The notes under the pieces were generated by a model that searched no databases, was not told the DNA's origin, and saw only the letters and a program-made list of their open reading frames with translations. Shown here piece after piece: positions 32,699 to 43,194 of a stretch of 64,000 bases of DNA. The position numbers and the translations under genes are program-made. Each line of letters starts with the position of its first letter. Positions within the stretch are counted from its first letter, which is position 1. Source of the stretch: Cercophora sp. LCS_1 (lineage: Eukaryota > Ascomycota > Sordariomycetes > Sordariales > Lasiosphaeriaceae); NCBI GenBank assembly GCA_036250225.1, contig JAPZLL010000003.1:496001-560000 (forward strand). The letters run 5' to 3'.

Positions 32699-35600
32699 AT
32701 GGAGGTACTCGGGGCCGCCGCAAGCGTCATCGCCGTCGTCGAGCTGGCCGCCAAGGTCGGAAAGATCTGTCTCGACTACTGGTCTGCCGTCAAGAGCGCC
32801 AGGTCCGACATCGAACGCCTGCAAAAATATACCGAAAACCTGAAAGCCATCGCCCACGATGTGCAGAAGCTTCTCCAGGGTCCCCATGGGGCTCGGCTCG
32901 AGACGTCGCAAAAGCTGCTCGAAGCCCTTCACAACACCCGCTCGCAGCTTGATGTTGTCGCTGCAAAGCTGGAAGAGACCTTACATATGGGTCGCAGAGC
33001 GAAGATAATGAGACGCCTGGGGCTGCGAGCTTTAGAGTGGCCGTTTGAGAGCAAGGACGTGGACAAGATCATTGCGAACCTTCAGCGAGATCAGGACTCC
33101 TTCACGGCCGCCCTTCAGATTGATCAAACGTATGCACAGACTTCATCCTTAGGTCGATACGTAGTTAACAGCAATTTCCAGCACCGAAATCCTCGATGTG
33201 CACTTCAAGATCGACCTCGCAACGCTCCCCAGCGCAAGCGACGCGGCCTTTGACTCCCACGCCGAGGAACACAACGCAAAATGCCACACCGACACCCGAA
33301 CCGAGCTCCTTCGCCAGATCCGGGAGTGGGCAAACGATCCTCAAGCTGAGAGCATATTCTGGCTGAATGGAATGGCAGGGACAGGGAAATCCACCATCTC
33401 TCGAACCGTGGCCACCTCGTTCGCAAAAGACGGCCTGCTTGGCGCGAGCTTCTTCTTCAAAAGGGGAGAGGGCAGCCGTGGCAAAGCTGGCTTGGTTTTC
33501 CCTACCATTGCTCGTCAACTAATGCATAAAATCCCTACATTGGTGCCTTCCGTTAGAAAGGCCATCGGTACCGACCCGGACGTTCCCAAGAAGGCACTGA
33601 GAGACCAATTCGAAAAGCTCATCCTCCAACCGCTTGGCAGCATTCACCGCACCACAGAAATTGTGATCGTCATTGACGCTCTCGACGAATGCGATGGAGA
33701 TGAAGACGTGAAGACCATCATCTCTCTACTCGCGCAAACAAATGTGGTACGCTCCGTACGTTTGAGGGTTTTCATCACCAGTCGGCCTGAGCTGCCTATC
33801 CGCCTTGGTTTTAAGGACGCTCAGGGAAAATACCAAGGCATAGCTCTGCACCAGATACCAGAACAAGTTGTGGAACAGGACATATCCACATTTTTGGGGT
33901 CTGAGCTCGCGCGAATCAGGGATGAATACAACGGACAAGCTCCCCGGTACTCCAAACTACCACTGGGTTGGCCCGGCCAAGATGTTATTCGGACTCTCGC
34001 TCAGATGGCTGCCCCATTGTTCATTTTTGCTGCGACCGTCTGTCGATTTGTTGAGGATAAGGCATGGTTTAATCCTGGCGATCAACTAAAGAAAGTCCTG
34101 CAGTACCAGGCGAAGATGTTCGATCCCGAGCTCGACAAGCTCGACGCGACATATCTCCCCATCCTCGACCAGTTTACCGTAGGACGTACTGATCTACAGA
34201 GGAGCCGCATATTAGCTCAGTTCCAGGATGTCGTTGGCCCTATTGTTCTCCTCTCTCAGCCCCTCTCAGTATTATCGCTTGCACAGCTTCTCAACATTCC
34301 CCTTGCGACTATACATGGAACGCTCAACTCTCTCCACTCCGTCCTTGATATCCCCTCAGTAGAAGATACCCCAGTCAGACTCTTTCACCTGTCCTTCCGT
34401 GACTTCCTCGTTGACCCGGCCAAGCGTACCAAGAATGAGTTTTGGATCGACGAGGCAAAATATCACAAGACGCTTGCGGAAAGATGTATCCAAGTTATGA
34501 GCCAACGCCTAAAGCAAGATATCTGCAATTTAAAACTGCCGGGAATGCTGCGGTCAGAGGTCAGCCAGCAGACTATCAACGCCCAACTGCCGCCCGAAGT
34601 CCAGTATGCCTGTCAGTACTGGGTCCACCACCTGGAGGAAAGTAGACATAATATAGAGGACAACGGTACAGTCCACACCTTCTTGACGAGTCACCTCCTC
34701 CACTGGCTTGAGGTTCTATCTCTCCTGGGAAGACTTTCAGATGGGGTATTGTTGATAAGAACGCTTCTGCACGCTGCCCAGGTCAGTCACTAGCACCGAT
34801 ATAATGCTGCACAGTAACTAATTTTGCCAGCTACAGCCGGGTACAGCCACTAATTTTGTTGAATTCCTAAAGGATGCAGAGAAGTTTATTTGCAGTCATG
34901 GATCGATTATAGAACGAGCTCCATTACAAATATACGGTTCTGCACTTATCTTCAGTCCAGCCTTATGTAAGGTCAGAAAGCAGCAGTGGGAGAGCAAGCT
35001 GCCATTTATCAAATCGGTCGCAGGTATCAGAGACCACTGGGGTGCACACCAACAGACGCTCGAGGGGCATAGCGGTTTTGTTAGTGCGGTAGCATTCTCA
35101 TCAGATGGAAAAACGCTTGCATCAGCTTCATACGATAATACTATCCGGCTCTGGGATATAGCAACGGGGACGCACAAACAGACTCTCGAGGGGCATAGCA
35201 GTTCCGTCAATGCGGTAGCATTTTCACCGGATGGAAAAACGCTTGCATCAGGTTCATACGATCGTACTATCCGGCTCTGGGATACAGCAACGGGGACGCA
35301 CAAACAGACGCTCAAGGGGCATAGCGATTCCGTCAATGCAGTAGCATTTTCACCGGATGGAAAAACGCTTGCATCAGGTTCAGGTTCATACAATCGTACT
35401 ATTGCATCAGGTTCAGGTTCATACGATTGTACTATCTGGCTCTGGGATATAGCAACGGGGACGCACAAACAGACGCTCGAGGGGCATAGCGGTTTGGTTG
35501 ATGCAGTAGCATTCTCACCAGATGGAAAAACGCTTGCATCAGGTTCAGACGATTGTACTATCCGGCTCTGGGATACAGCAATGGGGACACACAAACAGAC

Positions 35601-36651
35601 TCTCGAGGGGCATAGAGGTTCCGTTAATGCAGTAGCATTTTCACCGGATGGAAAAACGCTTGCATCAGGTTCATACGATCGTACTATCCGGCTCTGGGAT
35701 ATAGCAACGGGGACACACAAACAGACTCTCGAGGGGCATAGCGGTTTGGTTGATGCAGTAGCATTCTCACCAGATGGAAAAACGCTTGCATCAGGTTCAG
35801 ACGATCGTACTATCCGGCTCTGGGATATAGCAACGGGGACGCACAAACAGACTCTCGAGGGGCATAGCGATTCCGTCAATGCAGTAGCATTCTCACCGGA
35901 TGGAAAAACGCTTGCATCAGGTTCAGACGATTGTACTATCCGGCTCTGGGATACAGCAACGGGGACGCACAAACAGACTCTCGAGGGGCATAGAGGTTCC
36001 GTTAATGCAGTAGCATTCTCACCAGATGGAAAAACGCTTGCATCAGCTTCATACGATCGTACTATCCGGCTCTGGGATATAGCAACGGGGACGCACAAAC
36101 AGACGCTCGAGGGGCATAGCGGTCATATTAGGGCTATAGCATTTTCACCGGATGGAAAAACGCTTGCATCAGGTTCATACAAGCGTACTATCCGGCTCTG
36201 GGATACAGCAACGGGGACGCACAAACAGACGCTCAAGGGGCATAGAGGTTCCGTTAATGCAGTAGCATTTTCACCAGATGGAAAAACGCTTGCATCAGGT
36301 TCATACAAGCGTACTATCCGGCTCTGGGATATAGCAACGGGGACGCACAAACAGACTCTCGAGGGGCATAGCGGTTATATCAACGCAGTAGCATTCTCAT
36401 CGGATGGGAAGTACCTTGAGACAAACTGCGGGCTCTTAAGTATTAACTCAGACTCGGATGTCTTGCAAACCCAGAGAGCACCGGATGCTTTTTTCTTTGT
36501 CGATGGCGAGTGGATTACCAGAGGAGAAAAGAAAATTCTCTGGCTTCCTCCTGATTACCGGGCATCATGCGTATCAGCGTACGATCACACACTGGCCTTG
36601 GGACATTCCTCTGGACAAGTGACATTCTTTCAGTTTGTTTTTACTGAGTAA
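32699..36651 (+). CDS. HELL-NACHT-WD40 NLR (STAND) protein, HNWD-like architecture
   Basis: Complete intracellular NLR-type receptor of 1283 aa. Exons are 32699-33129, 33182-34781 and 34831-36651; introns 52 and 49 nt. Residues 1-140 resemble the HeLo-like (HELL) N-terminal domain of fungal STAND proteins (GAAASVIAVVELAAKVGKI). The NACHT NTPase follows, with Walker A GMAGTGKST (207-215) and Walker B VIVIDALDEC (305-314), then ITSRPELPIR and RLFHLSFRDFLVDP. From residue 751 come ten full WD40 repeats and a partial eleventh, nearly identical to one another. Family members act in vegetative incompatibility, where repeats sense a partner allele and the N-terminal domain triggers cell death. The ligand here is unknown. 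Nothing indicates a pseudogene. Confidence 0.92.
35050..36417 (+). repeat. Tandem 126-bp WD40-coding repeats
   Basis: Ten complete 42-codon units plus a partial eleventh, with the conserved frame QTLEGH...AVAFSPDGKTLAS...TIRLWD.ATGTHK. Units are nearly identical in DNA, including synonymous positions, and differ mainly at a few codons after LEGH and between LAS and TIRLWD. Unit 3 carries a 33-nt internal tandem duplication (35371-35403 and 35404-35436). Confidence 0.97.
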
Positions 36652-37253
36652 TGAAATAGTATACTATGTGTTTCTAATATCTTTGTTTAAATGAAGGGTC
36701 TGGGAGAACTGTTTGCTTTATACTACATTAATTTCGCCACTTAGACAATTGTTAAAGGTAAAAGTGACGTCGTATTTGGGAGAAAGAAGGGGCAAGAAGG
36801 TGCTGGACGTTGGGATTGGTAATCACCACACTTGCCACAACACTCCAGTATAAAAGGTCTCTGGCGAAGCCAGAGACACACAGACCAGCAATGCAATCAC
36901 TTTGAACCCATTCAGGTATGCGCCACTCTACTTTATGCCATGTCAACTGTGGTTCTTTGTTGCTGGGCCGTGTTTGCCAAGTGGTGACTTGACTGCTAGC
37001 ACCCGTTTGCGTACCTGATCTCGTAGCCATTTCCGCTTCCGGGACTTCTTTGTTGACCATGAAGTTACTGTAGTTTTCTCTGGACAATATGATATTTTGC
37101 ATATCCTCATGGGCATATGTTTTACCCTTCTACCCCATCACCTCACTGCAGCAGTGAATGTCTGGCCATCCAGGCTAGTACCCCTTGTGGAAAAAATCAA
37201 ATCAGAAACAGCAGCAAGGCAGCCAGAACGGCAAACAAGGCCGGTTGCCCATC
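36652..37253. other. Intergenic region between NLR and coiled-coil gene
   Basis: About 600 bp with the NLR 3' flank and the upstream region of the next gene. The frame of the next gene is open upstream to about 37185 but has no ATG before 37254. No other feature was recognised. Confidence 0.45.
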
Positions 37254-40200
37254 ATGTCTAACGACGGCGGCCCACGGCGGCCTCCTACGGACAAGGACTA
37301 TGAACAGCTACGCGTCACTTCATATGACATGGAACATGGTGATGACCCGTGGATCCTGTTGCGCAGTCAGCTCGAGAACGCGTATATCTTCATTCACGAG
37401 GGGCTTTACGATCCAAACGTCAAGCTTAGTCTGTACGAGGACCTGAAAGACTCATACTTGGCAATCGAGGCGACTATACCGGACGTTGAAAAGATGCTAC
37501 CCCGACCACCATGGCCATGGGAGCCAAATGAGTCGGGGTCGGGTTGGGGAAGCGACAGAGACCCGGACGAGAGCGATGACGACCCGGAGCTATACTACGA
37601 CGGCGGCGCGAGGGATGACATGCGTAACGACGGCAACACGTACATACCTCGTACCCCGTTGCCTCCCGGCATTGACGAGCGGCAGGCGCCGAACCACAGT
37701 CTATTCATCCACCGACCGGCGCTGCACCACCGCCTGCCGTACTACAATAAAGCGTCGGGGTTCTACCGCGTGCCTTCGCAGGACGATGAAGATGCCATGC
37801 TCTGGTGGCTTGCAGAACGCGAGGACCTCCCCATGCCTGCCGAGAAGATCATCATGCGCTCGGTGGACCGCGAAAAGAAGCTGCGACGTCTGGTCAAGTT
37901 CAACAAACTTGGCGGCATCTACGAGAAGCTCAACACGTACCTCAGGGCCATGTCGAGCAGCGAGGTGGCCTTGGCAAAGACGCTCAAGGACGCCCACCGG
38001 TACATGCGTGAAGAACGGGAGCACTTTGAGGAGATCTGGGACAAGCTCCGGTCGACTGATGACAATGCGAACCTTGGCAACTTCAACTGGACCATTTACA
38101 AGGATGTGATGCTTCGCAAACTGGATGAGGTTGACAGGCTGCGTCAAAAGGCCGCGGACTACCAGGGCGAGTTGCAACAGATGAAGAATCTTGACAAAAT
38201 CAAGAATTCGCTCGAAGGGACGGAACGGGGAAGAGGTGGCGGGAGGGGAACGGAACCAGGGCCCAGGCCCGGGCCAGGACCAGGACAGGAAGAGGAATCA
38301 TCGAGCCAGAGTGCTCTCGTGGAGAGATTGATGGAGGAGGTTGTAGATTGGGAGGAACGGTTCGACAGCAGTGAAGCCGAGTTCCACGACCAGCTGTTGG
38401 CCCTCAGGGCTGCGAACGGGACACTCAACGACGATCTCCGAGCGGCCAAAGCAGAGGCCGAATTTGCCGCCGAGGAGAACGAGAGACTGCAGAGAGAAAT
38501 AGACGAGATGGAGCAGGAACTAGAAACCTTGAGGGCTCGAGAAGCTAGCAGGACTAAAACACCCGACCCGGGCTCACCGACCTCACCGACAAAGTCGACA
38601 AAATCGGCATCCGAGGAATCAACCATATCGTCAGGCCCGCCTTCCTCGGGGCTCGACACGAAGATGGGCTCGGAACTTGACAAGGCCATCGACGCCATGA
38701 TCAAGGGCAAGAAGAAGAGGAAATCTCTCAAGAAGCAACACGTGCCTTTCTTCTTTGAGAAGCTCATGCGCATCAGGGAGGATGTTGTCAACCGTCTTCT
38801 CTCAAAAGTCAGTCAGGTCCGGGTGAACAACGCGCAGCAGGCAGAGGTCTGGACAGCGTATGAGGCGCGAAAGACGGCGCACGGCCTCGACAGCATCCGG
38901 TTGACGGCAGAGGAGACGCAGAAGCTGGAGGACCTGGTGTACCAAAAAGCCGGGTCGACGGGTCCGTTAACCATCGAGGAACTAAGCGAGCACATCGACG
39001 CCGCTATCGCCGAGCGAAACAAGCCCCTGACGGACCTGCTCAAGCAGATAGACGTCCACCACAACAGGCAAATCGAGATGCGCGAAGAGCTCGAGAAGGA
39101 CGCCAAGTGCATCGAGTATGCCCAGCTACTGCTCCGCCGATCCCACAACGAGATCAGCAAGGAGTCAAACGAGGTCGGCAAAGAAGACCAAGCATACCAC
39201 GACGCAAAGAAGGAAGCAGGCAAGGCAATCCACGACCAGCTTCTAGCGATATTCGTGCAGCAAGAGGACGACTACGCGAAGTACCAGCGCCTCTGCGACG
39301 AAAGCTGTAGACTAGGCGACGAGACGGGCGCCCTCCAAAGGAAAGTCCTCGGACTCCAGCGCCAAGGCAGGGACAGCGTCATGCCGGACGCAGACAGGGC
39401 AGTATTCGACGACGAATTGAGAGAGTGGATAAGAAAATTCAACGCGTCAGCCGATGCACACGACAAAGCAAAAGACGACCTCGAAGAATACGACGAGCAA
39501 TGGCGAGAAAGAAAGCTGCAACGCCTTGGCGAGGAGAAAAAGCTCTACGAGCAGCTGCGCGTCATCGAAGAGGATTTCGACAGAGAAAACAGGGGCAAGT
39601 TCAGAGGCATCGACGCCAGAAAAGCCGACATCCGGCGCCAGGAAAAACTTCTCAACATGCTCTCCGTGCGTCTCAAAGGCGTCGTCGATCTCATCCGCAA
39701 CCAGGCCGCCGGCGTCGACGTCCGCAGACAAAAGTCCGAATACCGCGCCTTCATCGAAGCCATCAAGATCCGCAAGTTGACGGAGGAGCCCCTGGCCGAC
39801 GCCTGGCTCCGTCTCAGCATCAGCTCCCAAGTTGATCGCCACAGATCAGACATGTGCTTCTGCGCGCTCATCCAGCACCAGTTTCCGGCTTTCTACAACC
39901 GCTTTGTAGCGGGTGGGTGCGCAGAGCAAGCGCAAGCCCGCAAGGAGGCGATCGACTCCCGCGCTGATTCAAGCAAGGGCACCGCACCGTTGGTGACGAT
40001 CCATCAGCACCACGGCCACCTGTTCTACCCCGGCATATGCCAGCTCGTCACGGGAGTTATCTGGGCAGTCCTCATCGTGTTTACGCAGCCAGCCCTACTA
40101 GTCCGTTCCGCCCGCGCCGCCTTTCTCCTTGTATTCATCACGCCCTTTTGGGTCCTCGCCGTGCTTCGCTACTTGTACCAGTCCGTTTGGCACCGGCTTC

Positions 40201-40697
40201 GGTCAAAAACCAACCATCCACCTCCCACGTTCCCATCCCCATGGTTCCTCCGCAGACCTCGCGCCACAGATATCGTCTTTTTCATCATCACGACCGGTAC
40301 TATCCTCTCCGCGCTGGCGGGGTATGCCGTCATGAGAGAGAGACAGGTCTGGCTGGCGTCGAATCGGTTCACGTATGATTACGCTAGGGAAGTGATTTGG
40401 CATCCGAGGGGGATGAAGCTGGGGGCTATGTGGTGGTGGCCGTGGCATGCGGATTGGCGGTTTGTGAGGGGGTGGGGAGAGTACAATTTCGAGTGGGCGT
40501 ATTGGCTTTGGCAGGATTATCCTGTGTGGGCGTGGATGATTGTTGTTGAGACAGTTCACGAGGTGTTTGTGCCTGTTAGAGGTTACGACAAGAGTGATAT
40601 GCACAGGATTGCGAGGGAGTTTATGGCGGCGGTTTGGGCGAGGTTGAGGTGGGTTGGGGAGCTTGGAGATCGATGGGGATGGGTGCCGAATATTTGA
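37254..40697 (+). CDS. Large coiled-coil protein with C-terminal membrane segments, unknown function
   Basis: Single-exon gene, 1147 aa from the first ATG. The N-terminal third is acidic with proline stretches (PRPPWPWEPNESGSGWG). Residues about 220-480 and 680-900 are highly charged heptad-rich helices typical of long coiled coils (QKLEDLVYQKAG, KDDLEEYDEQWRERKLQ), separated by a Gly/Pro- then Ser/Thr-rich linker. Hydrophobic segments at about 931-952, 958-978 and 1005-1026 look like membrane helices, followed by an unusually Trp-rich tail (GAMWWWPWHADWRFVRGWGEY). This suggests a tail-anchored tether or scaffold on an internal membrane. I recognise no named family. It sits between an NLR and a CorA-like membrane protein on the same strand. 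Confidence 0.85.
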   Translation: MSNDGGPRRPPTDKDYEQLRVTSYDMEHGDDPWILLRSQLENAYIFIHEGLYDPNVKLSLYEDLKDSYLAIEATIPDVEKMLPRPPWPWEPNESGSGWGSDRDPDESDDDPELYYDGGARDDMRNDGNTYIPRTPLPPGIDERQAPNHSLFIHRPALHHRLPYYNKASGFYRVPSQDDEDAMLWWLAEREDLPMPAEKIIMRSVDREKKLRRLVKFNKLGGIYEKLNTYLRAMSSSEVALAKTLKDAHRYMREEREHFEEIWDKLRSTDDNANLGNFNWTIYKDVMLRKLDEVDRLRQKAADYQGELQQMKNLDKIKNSLEGTERGRGGGRGTEPGPRPGPGPGQEEESSSQSALVERLMEEVVDWEERFDSSEAEFHDQLLALRAANGTLNDDLRAAKAEAEFAAEENERLQREIDEMEQELETLRAREASRTKTPDPGSPTSPTKSTKSASEESTISSGPPSSGLDTKMGSELDKAIDAMIKGKKKRKSLKKQHVPFFFEKLMRIREDVVNRLLSKVSQVRVNNAQQAEVWTAYEARKTAHGLDSIRLTAEETQKLEDLVYQKAGSTGPLTIEELSEHIDAAIAERNKPLTDLLKQIDVHHNRQIEMREELEKDAKCIEYAQLLLRRSHNEISKESNEVGKEDQAYHDAKKEAGKAIHDQLLAIFVQQEDDYAKYQRLCDESCRLGDETGALQRKVLGLQRQGRDSVMPDADRAVFDDELREWIRKFNASADAHDKAKDDLEEYDEQWRERKLQRLGEEKKLYEQLRVIEEDFDRENRGKFRGIDARKADIRRQEKLLNMLSVRLKGVVDLIRNQAAGVDVRRQKSEYRAFIEAIKIRKLTEEPLADAWLRLSISSQVDRHRSDMCFCALIQHQFPAFYNRFVAGGCAEQAQARKEAIDSRADSSKGTAPLVTIHQHHGHLFYPGICQLVTGVIWAVLIVFTQPALLVRSARAAFLLVFITPFWVLAVLRYLYQSVWHRLRSKTNHPPPTFPSPWFLRRPRATDIVFFIITTGTILSALAGYAVMRERQVWLASNRFTYDYAREVIWHPRGMKLGAMWWWPWHADWRFVRGWGEYNFEWAYWLWQDYPVWAWMIVVETVHEVFVPVRGYDKSDMHRIAREFMAAVWARLRWVGELGDRWGWVPNI

Positions 40698-41004
40698 TGT
40701 TTTGTTTTGTGTGTGTTTTTTTTCGAGTTATGGGACAAGGAGTTGTTGATTTGGTTTTTTTTTTTTCGGATGAGAAGTGAGGTGTTGGTTTTGGTCGAGT
40801 GCTGCCTTGTGTGTTCCCCAATCGGGACGACGGGAGGGCGCGTATTTGAGGCGAAGCCATCCTTCGACTGCAGACATTGTTCACTGAACGTCTGAGACAA
40901 CTTGTTCAATTCAATTCAACCCAGCTCACTTATTAAAACTCGACCCAACTCTCCCATCCAATCAGCTCAGTTACTCAATCAACCCACCTAATGGGTCCCT
41001 CAAA
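40698..41004. other. Short intergenic region with uORF
   Basis: 307 bp, T-rich at the left (terminator side of the coiled-coil gene), with the uORF below at its right edge. Confidence 0.4.
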
Positions 41005-41008
41005 ATGA
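40991..41008 (+). promoter_or_regulatory. Five-codon uORF overlapping the CorA-like start codon
   Basis: ATG GGT CCC TCA AAA TGA: the TGA overlaps the main ATG (ATGA arrangement at 41005-41008). If the transcript begins upstream, ribosomes would translate this peptide and could reinitiate at the overlapping ATG. Confidence 0.5.
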
Positions 41009-43194
41009 CATCCTCACCACAACCCAGTACCGACACAGACACAGCAGCAATCCTAACCGCAATCCTCACCGAACTAAAAGACATCAAAGAACGCCTCCAC
41101 CAACCACCCCCAGACGCAGAAACGCCCTCCCTCTCACGCACCACCACACGTACCCCAACCGGCCTCACCTCGTTCGACTCCGACCCTGGAACCCAAGCCG
41201 ACTCCTCCACAATCCAAACCCGCTCCGGCCCCCTCCTCCGCTCGGCCCTCCAAATCTACCGAACTGACTCGGTCTCTCAATGGAACCCCTTTTACGGCGC
41301 CCACTTGACTACTTCTCCCTCTTTGCCATCCCATCCATCCCATCCATTTCTTCGCGAACATGATGAGCATGGTGAACAATCCCCATGGCACTCGATCCTA
41401 GGCGCATGCCACCTAATCCCACACGATAACCGCGTCCCATTATGTTTCACCATATCATCCTCCTCCTCCTCCTCCTCATCATCATCATCATCATCGGCAG
41501 CACTCATCCGCACCCGTAATTTCCTCCACCACTTCCATGACGCGCACGCGCATCAGTACCCAAGAGGCAAATATTTCAATATCTGGGACTGGTTCGACTG
41601 CGGCGTGTCGGCGTACTGGTATCCGCATAAGTCGGGGGGTGATGTGGAACGGGATGCACAGGCGAGGTTCAGGCTGGAGGAGAGTTTACCAACACCATTG
41701 AAGAAACCACAGGAGGGCAAAGATGGGCTGTCGCGCGTGGTGGCGCCCTGGAGACGGTTGGTTAACATGCAGGGGTTGACGAGCATTCGGACACGGTCGT
41801 TGACGTTACAAAAAAGAGGGGAGAGGGAGGGGATCAGTGACGAGGATCTATGTCCCTTTTTACTGCAGGATACAAAAGGCGAGGAAGCCATTTTTGAGTT
41901 ACCCGTCCATGAGATGGTTTGGCGGGCAGTGAGAAGCCATTTACGCTGTGCGAGAGCAACAGAGGGTGGCCATGCCGAGCTGGGGACCAAGGGGTGTTTG
42001 CTCTTCCATGTTACGTTTTACGAGATGTTGGGCGGGGATTACGAGAGCGGGTTGACCGAACTGTGGCCTTGTGGGGAGTTGTACGGTGATGGGAACGAGA
42101 AGAGACGAGTGAGGGAGAGCGCCTTGACGGTTTGTCATTTCATTTCACTGAAGTGAAGGTTGGAGGGGCTGATGAATTGCAGATTATTGCTATCCCGAGT
42201 ACCGGGGTCAACGCGAACTCGGCAAGATCGGTCTTTTGGACCATGATTTTCTTACGGCCCATGAATTTCCCGTCGCCGTACTATTTCGAAAAGCTCGATG
42301 ATATGGCACAGGGCAACTTCCACGAAATGGTGGACGACATGAGCGGGATTGTGGATAAGTGTCTTGTCATTGTTATCGGGCGCTGGGAGGAGCTGACCGA
42401 GTATTTTGACGGATTTCTGAGCGAGAAACGCGCCCTTCTCGATCCTGCGTATCACGACACGTTGTTGACGGACGACAGCTGTCTTTCTCGGTCAAAGCGG
42501 TATTTCTGGGCGATTGAGTTTCTCAAGGAGCTGGAGAAGAGTGTCTCGGATAACATCCGCCAGGTTGACCGTCTGGTCAGCGTTCTCAGAGCGAACCCGC
42601 CACCTGACTACCGAAATCCCAGGGACTTTGACATGCGCCTGAAAAGGATGTACAAGGTCCTTTCCAAGCTCGAAACCCTGCGAGTCGGGTTCGCTCAAAA
42701 GAGAGAAGAGGCAACGGCGCTGAGGGATGGACTATTCAATGCCAGCGCCGTCATTGAGAGCCGCATGTCGACAAAACTCGGCGAGAACATTAAACTCTTG
42801 ACCTTTGTCTCCATCTTTTTCCTGCCTCTGTCGTTTTGCACTGTAGGTTGTCCTTGCAAGTTGACCGACAACCTTGCTGACCGATTAGTCTCTGTGGAGC
42901 GTAGGAGACGAAGTCTTCAGCCTGACCGCTCTGGCAGCGACAATGCCGCTACTTGCAGCAGGCACGTACCTCATCACCTTCAATTTGGACACCATTGTAT
43001 CGCTGTGGAGACGACTAAGAGCCCAGGCTTGGTTTGAGGGAAGCCCATGGAGGGACACCTTGGCTGCCGTCCAGCCCTGGCTGTGGAAGCGGAAAAGGGA
43101 CAAATATGCAGCCAGGACCCTTTCTGCTAATCTGGACGAGGTTCATGTGCACGTCGAGGTCGATGTTGAGGTCGAACAGCTGCGGCCCCGCTAG
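41005..43194 (+). CDS. CorA-like membrane protein
   Basis: 696 aa from exons 41005-42129, 42183-42842 and 42889-43194; introns 53 and 46 nt with CTGAT/CTGAC branch sites. A long cytoplasmic N-terminal part contains a 14-Ser tract. A helical stalk precedes two closely spaced C-terminal membrane helices: KLGENIKLLTFVSIFFLPLS...SLWSV at about 572-600 and TMPLLAAGTYLITFNL at about 612-632. This is the CorA-family topology and the typical fungal CorA-like sequence. The GMN signature that follows helix 1 in true CorA/Alr magnesium channels is not present, so magnesium transport should not be assumed. The tail is rich in Val/Glu/His (VHVHVEVDVEVEQ). Confidence 0.8.
41455..41496 (+). repeat. Serine-tract microsatellite (TCC/TCA)n in coding sequence
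   Basis: Fourteen consecutive serine codons, first TCC then TCA units, inside the CorA-like gene. Likely length-variable between strains. Confidence 0.9.

Noticed and set aside
34896..36098. 400-codon open frame on the minus strand, antisense to the WD repeats
   Set aside because: It repeats with the same 126-bp period as the WD40 array and exists only because one frame of each identical unit is open on the reverse strand. No independent domain.
35050..36417. Regularly spaced near-identical repeats as a possible CRISPR array
   Set aside because: Units are contiguous coding WD40 repeats in a eukaryotic gene with no spacers.
38159..38791. 210-codon minus-strand frame inside the coiled-coil gene
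   Set aside because: Ser/Leu-rich reverse translation of charged helices; no motif, and fully contained in a much longer sense frame.
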